Assembly: GCA_965206395.1 (NCBI GenBank)
Contig: CBDBJK010000038.1
Location: 372,001 to 436,000 of the forward strand
Direction of reading: 5' to 3'
Source: CBDBJK01 sp965206395
GTDB lineage: Bacteria; Chloroflexota; Dehalococcoidia; Lucifugimonadales; CATOSD01
DNA length: 64,000 bases
Shown: positions 18,921-28,394 of the stretch, piece by piece
Position numbering within the stretch: the stretch's first letter is position 1
Layout of the letters: each line of letters starts with the position of its first letter
Translations under genes and position numbers: made by a program
The notes under the pieces: generated by a model
What the model was told of the DNA's origin: nothing
Database searches by the model: none
What the model saw: the letters and a program-made list of their open reading frames with translations, nothing else

Positions 18921-19731
18921 ATGTCTAAGCCCCTTGTAAGCGATGAATTCTGGGAACTGGTGCAACCTTTACTGCCGCCACAACCACCGAAGCCGAAAGG
19001 AGGAAGGCCCAGGATACCTGACAGACAGGTCCTAAGTGGGATACTGTTCGTACTAAAGACAGGCATTGGCTGGGAAGACCTACCCAAGGAGATGGACTGT
19101 GGCAGTGGGATGACCTGCTGGAGGCGCCTCAGAGATTGGCACCAGTCGGGAGTCTGGGAGCGCATCCACTTGGTATGCCTTGAGCGCCTGCAAGCAGCTG
19201 AGCGCATAGACTGGACTCGCGCAGTGCTGGACAGTGCTTCAGTGCGAGCAGTTTTTGGTGCGAGCAGTTTTTGGGGGCAAAACAGGCCCCAACCCCACGG
19301 ACAGGGCGAAGGCGGGTAGCAAGCATCATATCATAACCGATGCCCAGGGCATTCCACTGGCGGTCAGGTTGACTGGCGCGAACGCTCACGATGTCACCCA
19401 AGCCCTTGAGTTGGTGGATGCCATACCTGCTGTCAAGGGCAAGCGAGGCAGGCCTCGCAAGCGTCCTCTTCAGGCGCAGGGAGACAGAGGGTATGACTCT
19501 GAGCCTGTTCGCAAGGAGTTGAAGAAGCGACATATCTGGCCGCTGCTGGCCAAGCGAGGTGAGCCGCATGGCAGCGGGTTGGGTGTGCATAGATGGGTGG
19601 TTGAGAGAAGCCTGAGTTGGCTTCATCAGTTCCGACGCTTACGGGTTCGATATGAGCGCAGGGCAGACATACATGAGGCTTTCTTGGCCATAGGTTGTGC
19701 CATCATCTGCTCTCGCTTTCTGTTCCAATAA
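18921..19731 (+). pseudogene. IS5-family transposase disrupted by a 16-bp tandem duplication
   Basis: The N-terminus MSKPLVSDEFWELVQPLLPP is typical of the IS1031/ISL2 group. After the first catalytic Asp in AVLDSASVRAVFG, a 16-bp direct duplication at 19242-19273 shifts the frame. The downstream frame resumes TGPNPTDRAKAGSKHHII, then QGDRGYDSEP (Asp) and VVERSLSWLHQFRRLRV (Glu). Removing one unit restores one open frame of about 265 residues. The damage lies at the same structural point as in the three IS5-type copies with 11-bp repeats. Confidence 0.88.
19242..19273. repeat. 16-bp tandem duplication
   Basis: The unit GTGCGAGCAGTTTTTG occurs twice head to tail within the codons just after the catalytic VLDSAS motif of the IS transposase. 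Sixteen is not a multiple of three, so the frame is lost. Confidence 0.97.
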
Positions 19732-19749
19732 TGGTTTTGTTAGACGCTC

Positions 19750-21239
19750 TAAGACAGAGTTTGGATAATAAAGAGGAGCCTCTGATTCATGGGCTTTTGG
19801 GACAAATCATTGCTTTTCCGATTCAAAGGGCACTTAATCAAGATCCACCTCTTCCGTGGAAAATCCTAGTCGAGACCAAGTCACGGCTTGAGGATTCAGA
19901 ACAACATCTCTCTAGGGCGGTTGAGCTGCTAGAAGACCATCAAGATAGAGAGGGATTGCATAATGTCCTGGTAAATCGTGCCGCAGTGCGAGGTATGCTT
20001 GGAAAGCTTGAGGAAGGTTTGGAGGATTGTAACAGAGTACTCTCAGAAAATCCTGAAGAGAACGTAGCAATTCGAAATAAGGGGATAATGCTGTTTCATT
20101 TGAGTCGATCATCTGAATCGATTACGGCTTTTGAAAAGCTCCGTGGAACCAAAGATTGGTCTAACGTAGCCCTGATGGTTGCAAGCAGCTATTACGACAT
20201 TAACGAACCGCGCAATTCTGTAGAAACAATTGAACCACTGTGGGAACCTGATAGGCAAGACCATCACGAATTGCTAACCAGTCATTTTTTAATAAAAGCT
20301 TACCATAAATTAAGCGATCGTAATGCCGTAGGGCGGGTTATTGAAATTATCAAGGCGAAGTGGCCAAATGACCCAGAGGCGTTGTTGGTTCTTGGCCAAC
20401 ATAAATACCAGGATGGTGACGTGGATGATGCTTTTGAACTAATGCGTGAGGGCATGAGCTATGCACAAAACAATCAAAGGGATCGCATCGCTCTTCAATT
20501 AGCAGAATCACTTTATCAGCAAAAAAGATATGCTGAAGCAGCCGAAATTTACGAGGGCATAGTTGATACAACCGCCAACGACTCCACATTCAGAGCCTAT
20601 TTGACCTCGCTATTCAATGCAGGATACTACCTGGATGCACTGAAACTTGCGAGGACGGCTAGAGGAGATGGTCTTCCCATCCCGGTGGTTTCTGAAGTTG
20701 AGGTCTTGGTGCTTGAGCTTATTGGCGACCTTGAGCAGGCTGAAAATATCCTGACTGGACTAGTGGACCTTGAGCCACGAAAGGCATTACATAAGCTCCG
20801 ATTAGCCAACGCAAAGTTGCGCCGCAGGGAATCGGAAGCGGCGAAAGAAGTCATTCAACTGATTGAATATGAGGACATGAAAGACGATGCCCAAACCCTG
20901 ATAGAAGTCGCATTAATGAGGAGAATTACAGGACTTGGTGAAGGTCTACCGCTAGTTTATCGTGCGCGTAGAATCGACTTCAATAATCCAGAGGTCCATG
21001 TTGCCTATGTCCAATATTTCTTAGACGTTGAGCAAGGCGAAGAATTAGATTTTCGACCTGCTATAGCTGATATAGACTGCACCGTTCATCTGAAGCGTGG
21101 CGGACAGAGGCGGATATACACGATCTTGGACGAAGATCCGCTCGAAGCTTCACGAGGGGAGCTATCTCCCAATAATTCTCTGGCAACTCGCCTCATTGGA
21201 AAGAAAAAGGGAGATACAATAAATCTCAAAGAAGAACTA
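19750..21239 (+). pseudogene. TPR-GreAB-C protein, truncated at both ends by IS elements
   Basis: The frame is open for about 500 residues, with repeated TPR-like helices (VLVNRAAVRGMLGKLEEGLE, ALQLAESLYQQKRYAEAAEI) and a C-terminal TVHLKRGGQRRIYTILDEDP...RLIGKKKGDTI. The last part resembles the GreA/GreB C-terminal domain. This pairing is known in large PIN-TPR-GreABC proteins of bacterial conflict systems (family knowledge from memory). The only ATG in frame lies in the terminal repeat of the IS at 18856-19749, so the original start is lost. The 3' end runs into IS5-type copy 2. A matching PIN-like fragment lies at 55160-55412. Confidence 0.7.
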
Positions 21240-21271
21240 GGTTGTGTTGACATTTGGTGCATAATGGATAC

Positions 21272-22054
21272 ATGTCAACGACTGAATTACGCAATGAACA
21301 ATGGTCGAAAATCCTTGAATTTCTGCGCTCATGCCCAGACCTCTACGTTGGAGAGGAGGACGATTGCAGGCGCTACGTCGAGGCCATCCTGTGGATGGCA
21401 CGAAGTGGTGCTCCTTGGAGACTGCTGCCTGAGCACTACGGTCACTGGAACAGCGTATATAAGCGCTTCGCACGCTGGTGTGAAAAGGGTGTATGGGAAC
21501 GAATGCATCAGCATTTTGTGCAAGACCCCGATATGGAGCATGTCATCATTGATAGCACTGTGATAGCACTGTGATAGCACTGTGGTTCGCGCTCATCCCT
21601 GTGCTGCTGGAGCCTCCAAAAAAACGGTGGCCAATCGGCCCAAGCTCTTGGCCGGAGCCGAGGCGGGTTCAGTACCAAGATCCACGTGAGCGTGGATGGA
21701 TTGGGCAACCCGTTGCGCTTTGAGCTCACAGCAGGTCAACGTCACGACATCACCCAGGCACAGGCATTGATTGCTGATTTCGAAACCGAGCATGTGATTG
21801 CTGATAAGGGATACGATTCGATGGATTTTCTCCAATGCATCCTGGGCAGGGGCGCGTTACCTGTGATTCCACCTCGGTCAAATCGAAAGACGCCACGAGA
21901 GTATGATGAGTACCTTTACCGAGAGCGCCACCTTGTGGAGTGTTTCATCAACAAGATCAAGCACTACCGGCATATCTTCTCTCGCTTTGACAAGCTGTCA
22001 TCGCGTTTCCTGGGATTCTTGAACTTCGTCGGTGCTCTCATATGGCTCAGATGA
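21272..22054 (+). pseudogene. IS5-type transposase, copy 2, stopped within the repeat
   Basis: The first frame runs from MSTTELRNEQW to DSTVIAL and then meets a TGA inside the three-unit 11-bp repeat. The catalytic remainder (FSTKIHVSVDGLGNPLRF to the end GALIWLR) is intact but cannot be reached by the usual single shift at the A7 run. Confidence 0.85.
21550..21582. repeat. 11-bp tandem repeat, 3 units
   Basis: Three exact head-to-tail units TGATAGCACTG occupy the codons of the catalytic IIDSTV motif. Confidence 0.97.
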
Positions 22055-22071
22055 AATGTCAACACAACCTA

Positions 22072-22264
22072 GTCAGTAAGGACTCGTCTGATTGGAACCT
22101 GGGCTAACTTCTGGACAATCTCATTTATGTTGATCGTCTCTGGCACTTTGCGAATCTCGTAGTGCCCATACAAATTGACGTGCCGCCAAGCAACCGGAGA
22201 AAGTTGTTTGAGCATGGCCTTCCCCTGGACGTCACCCGCGCCCTCTAAGTTGTAATGCGCGCAT
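22072..22264 (-). pseudogene. Tn3-family transposase, C-terminal remnant
   Basis: The minus strand is open for about 60 codons and reads MLKQLSPVAWRHVNLYGHYE, then PETININEIVQKLAQVPI, ending in a TAG at the IS5-type border. The S-P-x-x-W-x-H-V-N-x-x-G-x-Y pattern is characteristic of the end of Tn3-family TnpA proteins. The rest of the transposase is missing; a stop lies just upstream. An ancient Tn3-type element therefore once bordered the TPR gene. Confidence 0.6.
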
Positions 22265-22401
22265 CATAAGGACAGGTGCCTCAGGCGAGCTGTCACCGCA
22301 AAGGATGGCTTGTCTTTGTGGTGAAGTAAAGGGGCCAAAGTGGAGTTGAGATGACTGAGATACACTGACTCGCAGAGTCGGCCTAATCAAAGGGGGCTGT
22401 G

Positions 22402-23793
22402 CTAGCGTTCTTCTGTCGGTAGCGAAATGAACACCTCGTTGAGGGTGCTTCGGGAGCCTCCCGGTGTCAGACCTCCTGCCAGTACGTATATCCTGCTACC
22501 CAAGGCCGCCGCTCCCAGACCATGCCTTGCCGTTGGCATTGGAGGCATCGCCTGCCAGGAGTCCGTAATCGGGTTGTAGCGTTCGTTTTCATCGAAGGTT
22601 CCATTCACCCCCTCGCCTCCGAAAACGTAAACCTTTCCGTTCACCGTCGCCCCAGCGATGCCGCTTCTACGTGAGGGAAGGGGCGACTTTTCCTCCCACC
22701 TGTTCGTCGACGGATCGTATACTTCGTTTTTGACCAGATTAATGGCAAAACTGCGCAACCTCCCCCCGATTACGTAAATTCTGCCGTCTACAACCGAGAT
22801 GGCGACGTGGTCTCTCGGCGTAGGCATCGGAGAGCGGGAGCGCCATGTATCCGTCGCCGGGTCGTATTCCTCGTTCGTTCTCATATCCCCTTGCGTTCCC
22901 ACTCCTCCAATGGCATAAATCTTTCCATTCACTACTGCTACCCCAAGAGCGCCCCTCGGCGTAGGCAAGTCGGCTTTCTGCGCCCATGTATTGGAGAGCG
23001 GTGTGTACTCCCACACGGTGTCGAGAGGCTGGAATTCCCTATCGAATCCTCCGATCAGATAAAGCTTTCCTTCCAAGCCCACCACCGCGGCGTGATTCAC
23101 CCCTTGCGGAATAGGCGCTCTCTTTTGCCAGATGTCAGCAACGGGATCGTATTCCTCGTTAGCAACAGCGCGTATTCCGAATCCACCAAAGACGTAGAGC
23201 CTGCCGTTTAGCTCAGCGGCAGCTACCTCGCTTCGGGCTGTGGGAAGAGGGGATAAAGTGGACCATAGCCCTACAATGGGCTCGTGGTCAAGGGGGTTTC
23301 GCCGTTCGCTCTGTTCGCAAAGGCGAGCATTTGAGCCAGATATGCGATAGTCAAACACCTGACCTTCGTGCGAGAGAATGAGCCAGACGCCCAGTGTCAA
23401 CACTTGGACGTAAAGCATACCCGGCTCGGGGCATCCCAGGCTGCCATCGCTCCACGTCACTTGCTCCGCCCGTTCGATCTGAATCAAACTGAGATCTCCT
23501 CCCTTCTTATCCAGAAGGTCACCTATGGCCGCCTTGACCCCTAGATGAACTAGACCCTGAAACTCAGCCACTGATAGAGACACAGTCTCTGGAAGCATAA
23601 CTGGGCCTGAGGAAGAACTGTCAGTCGTCATTCCCACAGGCGCAGGAATCGGAGACGGTCCAGGTGTCGATACAGAAGTGAATAGAGTAGCGGAGGCAGG
23701 ATTGGGCGATGGCCCAGAGGCGTCAGAGCCTCTAGCACAGGCAATAACCAGACCAATGAGAAGGGAAATGGCGAATATAGTTCGGGGAAACAT
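22402..23793 (-). CDS. Kelch-repeat lipoprotein
   Basis: I start at MFPRTIFAISLLIGLVIACA (463 aa), a lipoprotein signal ending in the lipobox IAC, rather than 17 codons upstream. A Ser/Pro-rich linker leads to a domain with VTWSDGSLGCPEPGMLYVQV, common in Chloroflexota surface proteins. Six Kelch blades follow, each with a PLPTxR...VxGKxYxxGG pattern (for example SPMPTPRDHVAISVVDGRIY), forming a complete six-bladed propeller. It should be anchored on the outer face of the membrane. Its partner or ligand is unknown. It stands alone between mobile DNA and the sulfur operon. Confidence 0.9.
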   Translation of the reverse strand: MFPRTIFAISLLIGLVIACARGSDASGPSPNPASATLFTSVSTPGPSPIPAPVGMTTDSSSSGPVMLPETVSLSVAEFQGLVHLGVKAAIGDLLDKKGGDLSLIQIERAEQVTWSDGSLGCPEPGMLYVQVLTLGVWLILSHEGQVFDYRISGSNARLCEQSERRNPLDHEPIVGLWSTLSPLPTARSEVAAAELNGRLYVFGGFGIRAVANEEYDPVADIWQKRAPIPQGVNHAAVVGLEGKLYLIGGFDREFQPLDTVWEYTPLSNTWAQKADLPTPRGALGVAVVNGKIYAIGGVGTQGDMRTNEEYDPATDTWRSRSPMPTPRDHVAISVVDGRIYVIGGRLRSFAINLVKNEVYDPSTNRWEEKSPLPSRRSGIAGATVNGKVYVFGGEGVNGTFDENERYNPITDSWQAMPPMPTARHGLGAAALGSRIYVLAGGLTPGGSRSTLNEVFISLPTEER

Positions 23794-24371
23794 TTTAACG
23801 CCAGCCTGTTCTTGATAGTATCGATTATACCTAACCTGTGCCACCTCTGTCGTTCGCTTCTGAATAGACGCTCGGGTCCCCTATCAGCCCGGTGCATATT
23901 ATCAAATAAGCGACCGGGGAGCCTGATGCGTAACAGGGGGCATAGCGTTAAATAGCGATCCTATTCAGAGTTCGTGTGGAAACTCGATGGCGGGGCTATT
24001 ATAGCAGGTAAGGCGGAGTTGGTGGCGAGGTAGGGTATCTCCCAGGACTCTGCGACGGCGGCTTAATATGAAGCTGGCTGGGTTGTGGCGCATCAGAGAT
24101 TGTCCTATCACAGTCGGCACAGGAACGACAACCATTGCTTCAGCTCATCTGGGTAATCAAGGTTAAGTACAAACAGACAGACTCTTTGGGATTAGATCAT
24201 ACGTCGTCTTTACACGGAGTTGGTATTATTAGAGGAGCCGCACTGATATTCATATCGGGGAACAAGATATGGACTTAGTGAGCGTAGCGTCGGGCCTGAC
24301 TTATGTCAATGCGTTCTGCGCATGGGCTGGAACATCTCTCTCTGAATTCCAGAGTGAACCGGGCCTTGAAG
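23794..24371. other. Intergenic stretch
   Basis: About 580 bases between the Kelch gene start and the end of the rhodanese gene. No gene, RNA or clear terminator was recognised. It should contain the promoter of the Kelch gene. Confidence 0.4.
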
Positions 24372-25151
24372 CTAATTCGAGGTCTCCACGGGCATCATCG
24401 CGGACGTCCATTCCGCGTACGAGCCGTCGTACAGTCGGACATCGTACCCAAGCCGCTGTAGGGCGAGATAGCCCACCGCTGCTCTCATCCCTACGCGGCA
24501 GTAGGCGATCACAGAGTCTCCTTCTGAAACTCCAACGGCGCTCAACCGCTCCTTGATGGCTTCGGCAGAGTCCAGATAGTAGTGGTTGTCGCCAAGGAAC
24601 TGGCTCCACACGAGGTTGAGCGCTCCAGGTATATGCCCTGGCCTGGCATCTATCTCGGTTTGCCCTGTGAACTCTTCCAAGCTGCGCACGTCTAACAACC
24701 TGGAGGCCCCGTGATTCTTGACATCCCCTAGCGAAGATCTGACGCCGGGCGTTAGCCGCATCCTGAAGTCGCGGGGACTGGGTTCTACCGGACGATAGAA
24801 TATCTCATGTCCCTGCACCACCCACCCTTCATAGAAGGTGTCCATGAGGTGGACGTCAGAGCTGCCCAGGTACTCCAAGGCCCAGGCCAACATAGCTCCG
24901 CGTTGGCCATCATAGGAGTCGTAGAGCACAGGCGTCGTCATGTCACCCAATCCTACGCTGCCAAAAAGCTCTGCCAGTTGCTCTGGCGGCAGGAGCCTGC
25001 CATTGTCACCAAAGATCCGGGCGACATTGAGATTAATCGCCCCTTTAAGGTGTCCCCGAAGGTACTTCATCCTGCCACCAGGGTCTAGGACGACAATCCC
25101 TGGGTCGCCAAGCCGCTCCAAGACCCACGATGGTTCGACCAGGGTGACCAT
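24372..25151 (-). CDS. Thiosulfate/3-mercaptopyruvate sulfurtransferase (tandem rhodanese)
   Basis: This 259-residue protein has two rhodanese domains. The N-terminal one (VVLDPGGRMKYLRGHLKGAI) lacks a catalytic Cys. The C-terminal one has LLDVRSLEEFTG and the active loop AYCRVGMR with Cys218. Such enzymes transfer sulfane sulfur from thiosulfate or 3-mercaptopyruvate to thiols or cyanide. It is the last gene of a tight three-gene operon (gaps of six bases) with an OsmC-like and a MetE-like protein, so a role in sulfur or methyl-thiol metabolism is likely. Confidence 0.93.
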   Translation of the reverse strand: MVTLVEPSWVLERLGDPGIVVLDPGGRMKYLRGHLKGAINLNVARIFGDNGRLLPPEQLAELFGSVGLGDMTTPVLYDSYDGQRGAMLAWALEYLGSSDVHLMDTFYEGWVVQGHEIFYRPVEPSPRDFRMRLTPGVRSSLGDVKNHGASRLLDVRSLEEFTGQTEIDARPGHIPGALNLVWSQFLGDNHYYLDSAEAIKERLSAVGVSEGDSVIAYCRVGMRAAVGYLALQRLGYDVRLYDGSYAEWTSAMMPVETSN

Positions 25152-25157
25152 CTAAGC

Positions 25158-25691
25158 CTAGACGGACTCGAAGTCGGTGGTCAGCTTCGCACCCCTGACG
25201 ACGGTCTGCGTGACTGGCGATCCCTCAACGGCCAACCGCCAGATGTCGCGGAGCGTCGCTTCGTCGGCATCAGCCCTTACAAAGACCTTGGCGCTGATGT
25301 CGCCATAACCGGGGTTTCCTTCGTCTACTCCAGCCCATTTGCGGATGTTCTCGAAGTTCCCCTCCAGGGCGATCTCCAGGTCGTGAATCTTGATCCCTCG
25401 CTTGGTGGCGTTCAGCACGAAGCCTACTGTCATGCAGCCACCGATAGCTGATAGAAGCTGCTCATGCGCGCTGGCCGCAAGGTCTGTTGCGTCTAGATCA
25501 GTCGGTTCGTCCATCTCTATCGCGTGGGTGCGCATATAGGCCTTTGCTCGGAAGCCGCTCTCCCAACGCACTCGCGAGCGCCATGGTCCACTTACAGCTT
25601 TGAAGACATCCTCTTCCTTGAATGAGTCCAGAATCGCGCTCAGCTTCTCTGGATGGAGTCCATTTAGCTCACCCTGGGTAGCTTCGGTCAT
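25158..25691 (-). CDS. OsmC-family protein lacking the second Cys
   Basis: I start at MTEATQGELNGLHPEKL, seven bases after GAGGAG (177 aa). The OsmC fold is shown by HEQLLSAIGGCMTVGFVLNA with the peroxidatic-type Cys, and by VEGSPVTQTVVRGAKL. At that second site most OsmC/Ohr proteins have CPV; here it is SPV, so the two-Cys peroxidase cycle is not possible. It may instead bind a thiol or sulfur compound together with the rhodanese encoded downstream. Confidence 0.88.
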   Translation of the reverse strand: MTEATQGELNGLHPEKLSAILDSFKEEDVFKAVSGPWRSRVRWESGFRAKAYMRTHAIEMDEPTDLDATDLAASAHEQLLSAIGGCMTVGFVLNATKRGIKIHDLEIALEGNFENIRKWAGVDEGNPGYGDISAKVFVRADADEATLRDIWRLAVEGSPVTQTVVRGAKLTTDFESV

Positions 25692-25715
25692 GATATTCTC
25701 CTCTTTCACATTAAT

Positions 25716-26879
25716 TTAGCCAAACTCTTGTCGCAGTATCTGCGCTGCGGCGGTAATGGACTGGAGCTTGAGGAAGGCTATTTCCGCCGTGTTCACGTTT
25801 CGCTCCGCGAAAGTTCCAAAACCGCAGTCGGGGTTGAGGAACACCTTCTCTGGATCGAAATACTTCAAGACTTCGTGCACCCGATCGACTATCTCTTGTG
25901 GAGACTCGATCTTGTCGGTTCGGGGATTAACCACTCCCAGGCCAATTTCCTTTTCGTTTGCGTATTCCTTGAAGACCTCTAGCTCGCCAGCACGGGGCGT
26001 GGCAAACTCTAGCACCAACTGGTCAACGTTCATCTGAGTAAGGTAGGGAAGCATCGGGCCATAGTTCCCCTCCAGCAGAACATCCTCGCGCCGGCTCCAG
26101 TTTCCGCGACATACGTGTACGCCGAAGCGGACTCCGTCGAGGCCATCCACGGTTTCATTCATCAGACGCACCGCCAACTCTAGTTCTTCCGAAGGGTCCT
26201 TTCGATTCGCCATCGCAGCACACATGAAGGTTTCCGTACTTTCCTCGCCGAGAACCACCTGAGACAGCGTAGGTTCGTCAAACTGAATGAAATCCACCCC
26301 TCGCTCTTTTAACGAAATGACCTCGTTGCGTAACAACTGGATTATATCCCTGGATAGCTCGTCTTCGGTCGGGTACGCCTTGTCTGACAGCCCTTCGAAC
26401 CAGCTTGACTTGAGCAAAAGATAAGGCCCCGGCAAAGGCACTTTAATCTGCCTGGTCGTATGTTTTCTCAGGAAGTCAACCTCGTCCAGGGCGAGGCCAT
26501 CTCGCGGAGTGATGCGGTCTACAACGATCGGACTCTTTATGGCGAAGGCGGGAACGTCAAGCGCTCGCAGGACTTCCTCGAAGCGCGCTCTGTCCTTCAT
26601 GTAGTCCATAAGCTCCGAGACCTTCATTAGCTTCATGCCGTTGAGCTTGGCGACAACGAAGGAGTAGAAGTTATCCCGGCGCTGCTCTCCGTCCGTGATG
26701 ATGTTGACCCCTGCGTCTTCCTGGTACTTGACGGCCAGAAGTGCAGCCTCGTCCGCGACTTTGTCAAATTCCTCTTTGGTGATATTACCGTCTTGCCAGT
26801 CCCGTAGCGCCCGAATTAGCCAGGGAGGTCTGGACCAGCTACCTACAACAGTTACAGGAAAGAGCGTTTGTTCTGGCAT
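25716..26879 (-). CDS. Cobalamin-independent methionine synthase-like (MetE C-domain family)
   Basis: This 387-residue protein matches the C-terminal catalytic half of MetE only. The zinc ligands are visible: HVCRGNW (His and Cys), VLEFATPRAGE (Glu) and NPDCGFGTFA (Cys). VDFIQFDEPTLSQ is the family DEP motif. Such single-domain proteins move a methyl group to homocysteine or another thiol from a variable donor. First gene of the operon with the OsmC-like protein and rhodanese. The true methyl donor and acceptor are not certain. Confidence 0.9.
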   Translation of the reverse strand: MPEQTLFPVTVVGSWSRPPWLIRALRDWQDGNITKEEFDKVADEAALLAVKYQEDAGVNIITDGEQRRDNFYSFVVAKLNGMKLMKVSELMDYMKDRARFEEVLRALDVPAFAIKSPIVVDRITPRDGLALDEVDFLRKHTTRQIKVPLPGPYLLLKSSWFEGLSDKAYPTEDELSRDIIQLLRNEVISLKERGVDFIQFDEPTLSQVVLGEESTETFMCAAMANRKDPSEELELAVRLMNETVDGLDGVRFGVHVCRGNWSRREDVLLEGNYGPMLPYLTQMNVDQLVLEFATPRAGELEVFKEYANEKEIGLGVVNPRTDKIESPQEIVDRVHEVLKYFDPEKVFLNPDCGFGTFAERNVNTAEIAFLKLQSITAAAQILRQEFG

Positions 26880-26995
26880 TATTTCCTCACATTACTGACT
26901 CCAATGCAATATAGCATCATTGGTGTATCATCCTGACTACACGCTGCTCTTGCAAGTTCACTAGGTTGTGTTGACATTTGGTGCATAATGGATAC

Positions 26996-27789
26996 ATGTC
27001 AACGACTGAATTACGCAATGAACAATGGTCGAAAATCCTTGAATTTCTGCGCTCATGCCCAGACCTCTACGTTGGAGAGGAGGACGATTGCAGGCGCTAC
27101 GTCGAGGCCATCCTGTGGATGGCACGAAGTGGTGCTCCTTGGAGACTGCTGCCTGAGCACTACGGTCACTGGAACAGCGTATATAAGCGCTTCGCACGCT
27201 GGTGTGAAAAGGGTGTATGGGAACGAATGCATCAGCATTTTGTGCAAGACCCCGATATGGAGCATGTCATCATTGATAGCACTGTGATAGCACTGTGATA
27301 GCACTGTGATAGCACTGTGGTTCGCGCTCATCCCTGTGCTGCTGGAGCCTCCAAAAAAACGGTGGCCAATCGGCCCAAGCTCTTGGCCGGAGCCGAGGCG
27401 GGTTCAGTACCAAGATCCACGTGAGCGTGGATGGATTGGGCAACCCGTTGCGCTTTGAGCTCACAGCAGGTCAACGTCACGACATCACCCAGGCACAGGC
27501 ATTGATTGCTGATTTCGAAACCGAGCATGTGATTGCTGATAAGGGATACGATTCGATGGATTTTCTCCAATGCATCCTGGGCAGGGGCGCGTTACCTGTG
27601 ATTCCACCTCGGTCAAATCGAAAGACGCCACGAGAGTATGATGAGTACCTTTACCGAGAGCGCCACCTTGTGGAGTGTTTCATCAACAAGATCAAGCACT
27701 ACCGGCATATCTTCTCTCGCTTTGACAAGCTGTCATCGCGTTTCCTGGGATTCTTGAACTTCGTCGGTGCTCTCATATGGCTCAGATGA
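26996..27789 (+). pseudogene. IS5-type transposase, copy 3, stopped within the repeat
   Basis: The layout is as in copy 2, but four 11-bp units add 33 bases relative to one unit. That keeps the frame length but introduces in-frame TGA and TAG codons after DSTVIAL. The C-terminal half (GNPLRFELTAGQRHD, RERHLVECFINKIK) is intact. Confidence 0.85.
27274..27317. repeat. 11-bp tandem repeat, 4 units
   Basis: Four exact head-to-tail units TGATAGCACTG lie at the same catalytic codons as the two-unit and three-unit sites of the sister elements. Confidence 0.97.
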
Positions 27790-27804
27790 AATGTCAACAC
27801 AACC

Positions 27805-28394
27805 TAGTATGAATGGAGTCCTAATCCTGAATTTCCCCTGTGGAAGTGCATCTCATAAATTAGACAACGTTAGATGCCACCGACTATAAGGCTAAGCATT
27901 GCGGTTGTCAATCTCCACTCTACCCTCTCGATTCCATCTCAACCTGTCGCTTGCCTCATCCCAGCGGAAGTCAAGCAGGAGTTGCCATAGTTCTTCACTT
28001 GACGTTCACCTTTTACGACCATTTACCACCTCTGCGAGTATTGGGGGATGGCAAACAATGCCTTCAGACGCTATGACCTGATAGTGATGTTGGCAGCATT
28101 TTTGTGCCTTTCCAATTTTACGATTGACCACAAGAACAGTCCAGATACGAATTATCACTGCCAAGCCTCACCTTTTCTCGGAAATAGGATTTATCAGCCG
28201 GCATAGCCATATTGCCACCTTGACGCGCTTAATCGGCTCTCGGTTTAGGGTTCTGAGAGAGCCCAATACGTGAAAGCGAATCGGATGCACCTCTTCGCTA
28301 CATTTGTGACCCTGCTCAATCTGTAACTGCCCTTTCAGCATCTGATGAATCAATAAATCGTTGACCGTAGGGCCTGTTGCGTTATCTTCAATTT
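27805..28394. other. Gene-poor stretch upstream of the STAND gene
   Basis: About 590 bases with only short frames. No remnant was recognised. It should hold the promoter of the broken STAND ATPase gene. Confidence 0.4.

Larger units (their letters stand above)
18856..19749 (+). mobile_element. IS5-family element, IS1031/ISL2-like (about 0.9 kb)
   Basis: Perfect 17-bp inverted ends GAGCGTCTAACAAAACC / GGTTTTGTTAGACGCTC bound one transposase gene. The flanks are TCA and TAA, so a clean TNA duplication is not preserved. It separates the start of the WD40 gene (minus) from the truncated TPR gene (plus). Confidence 0.9.
21240..22069 (+). mobile_element. IS5-type element with 11-bp repeat, copy 2 (830 bp, 3 repeat units)
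   Basis: The ends are GGTTGTGTTGACATTT / AAATGTCAACACAACC with TA on both sides. It lies between the truncated TPR-GreAB gene and a Tn3 transposase tail, and is otherwise like the copies at 16218-17036 and 26964-27804. Confidence 0.93.
26964..27804 (+). mobile_element. IS5-type element with 11-bp repeat, copy 3 (841 bp, 4 repeat units)
   Basis: The 16-bp terminal repeats match those of the other two copies and are flanked by TA. It lies upstream of the sulfur operon, between its promoter region and a gene-poor stretch. No interrupted gene was identified. Confidence 0.93.

Noticed and set aside
22070..22261. Plus-strand continuation of the TPR-GreAB frame beyond IS5-type copy 2
   Set aside because: It has a stop after about a dozen codons and no GreAB-like sequence, whereas the minus strand gives a coherent Tn3 transposase tail.
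24269..24556. 95-codon plus-strand frame overlapping the rhodanese gene
   Set aside because: Most of it is antisense to the catalytic rhodanese domain; Ser/Arg-rich composition is typical of a shadow frame.
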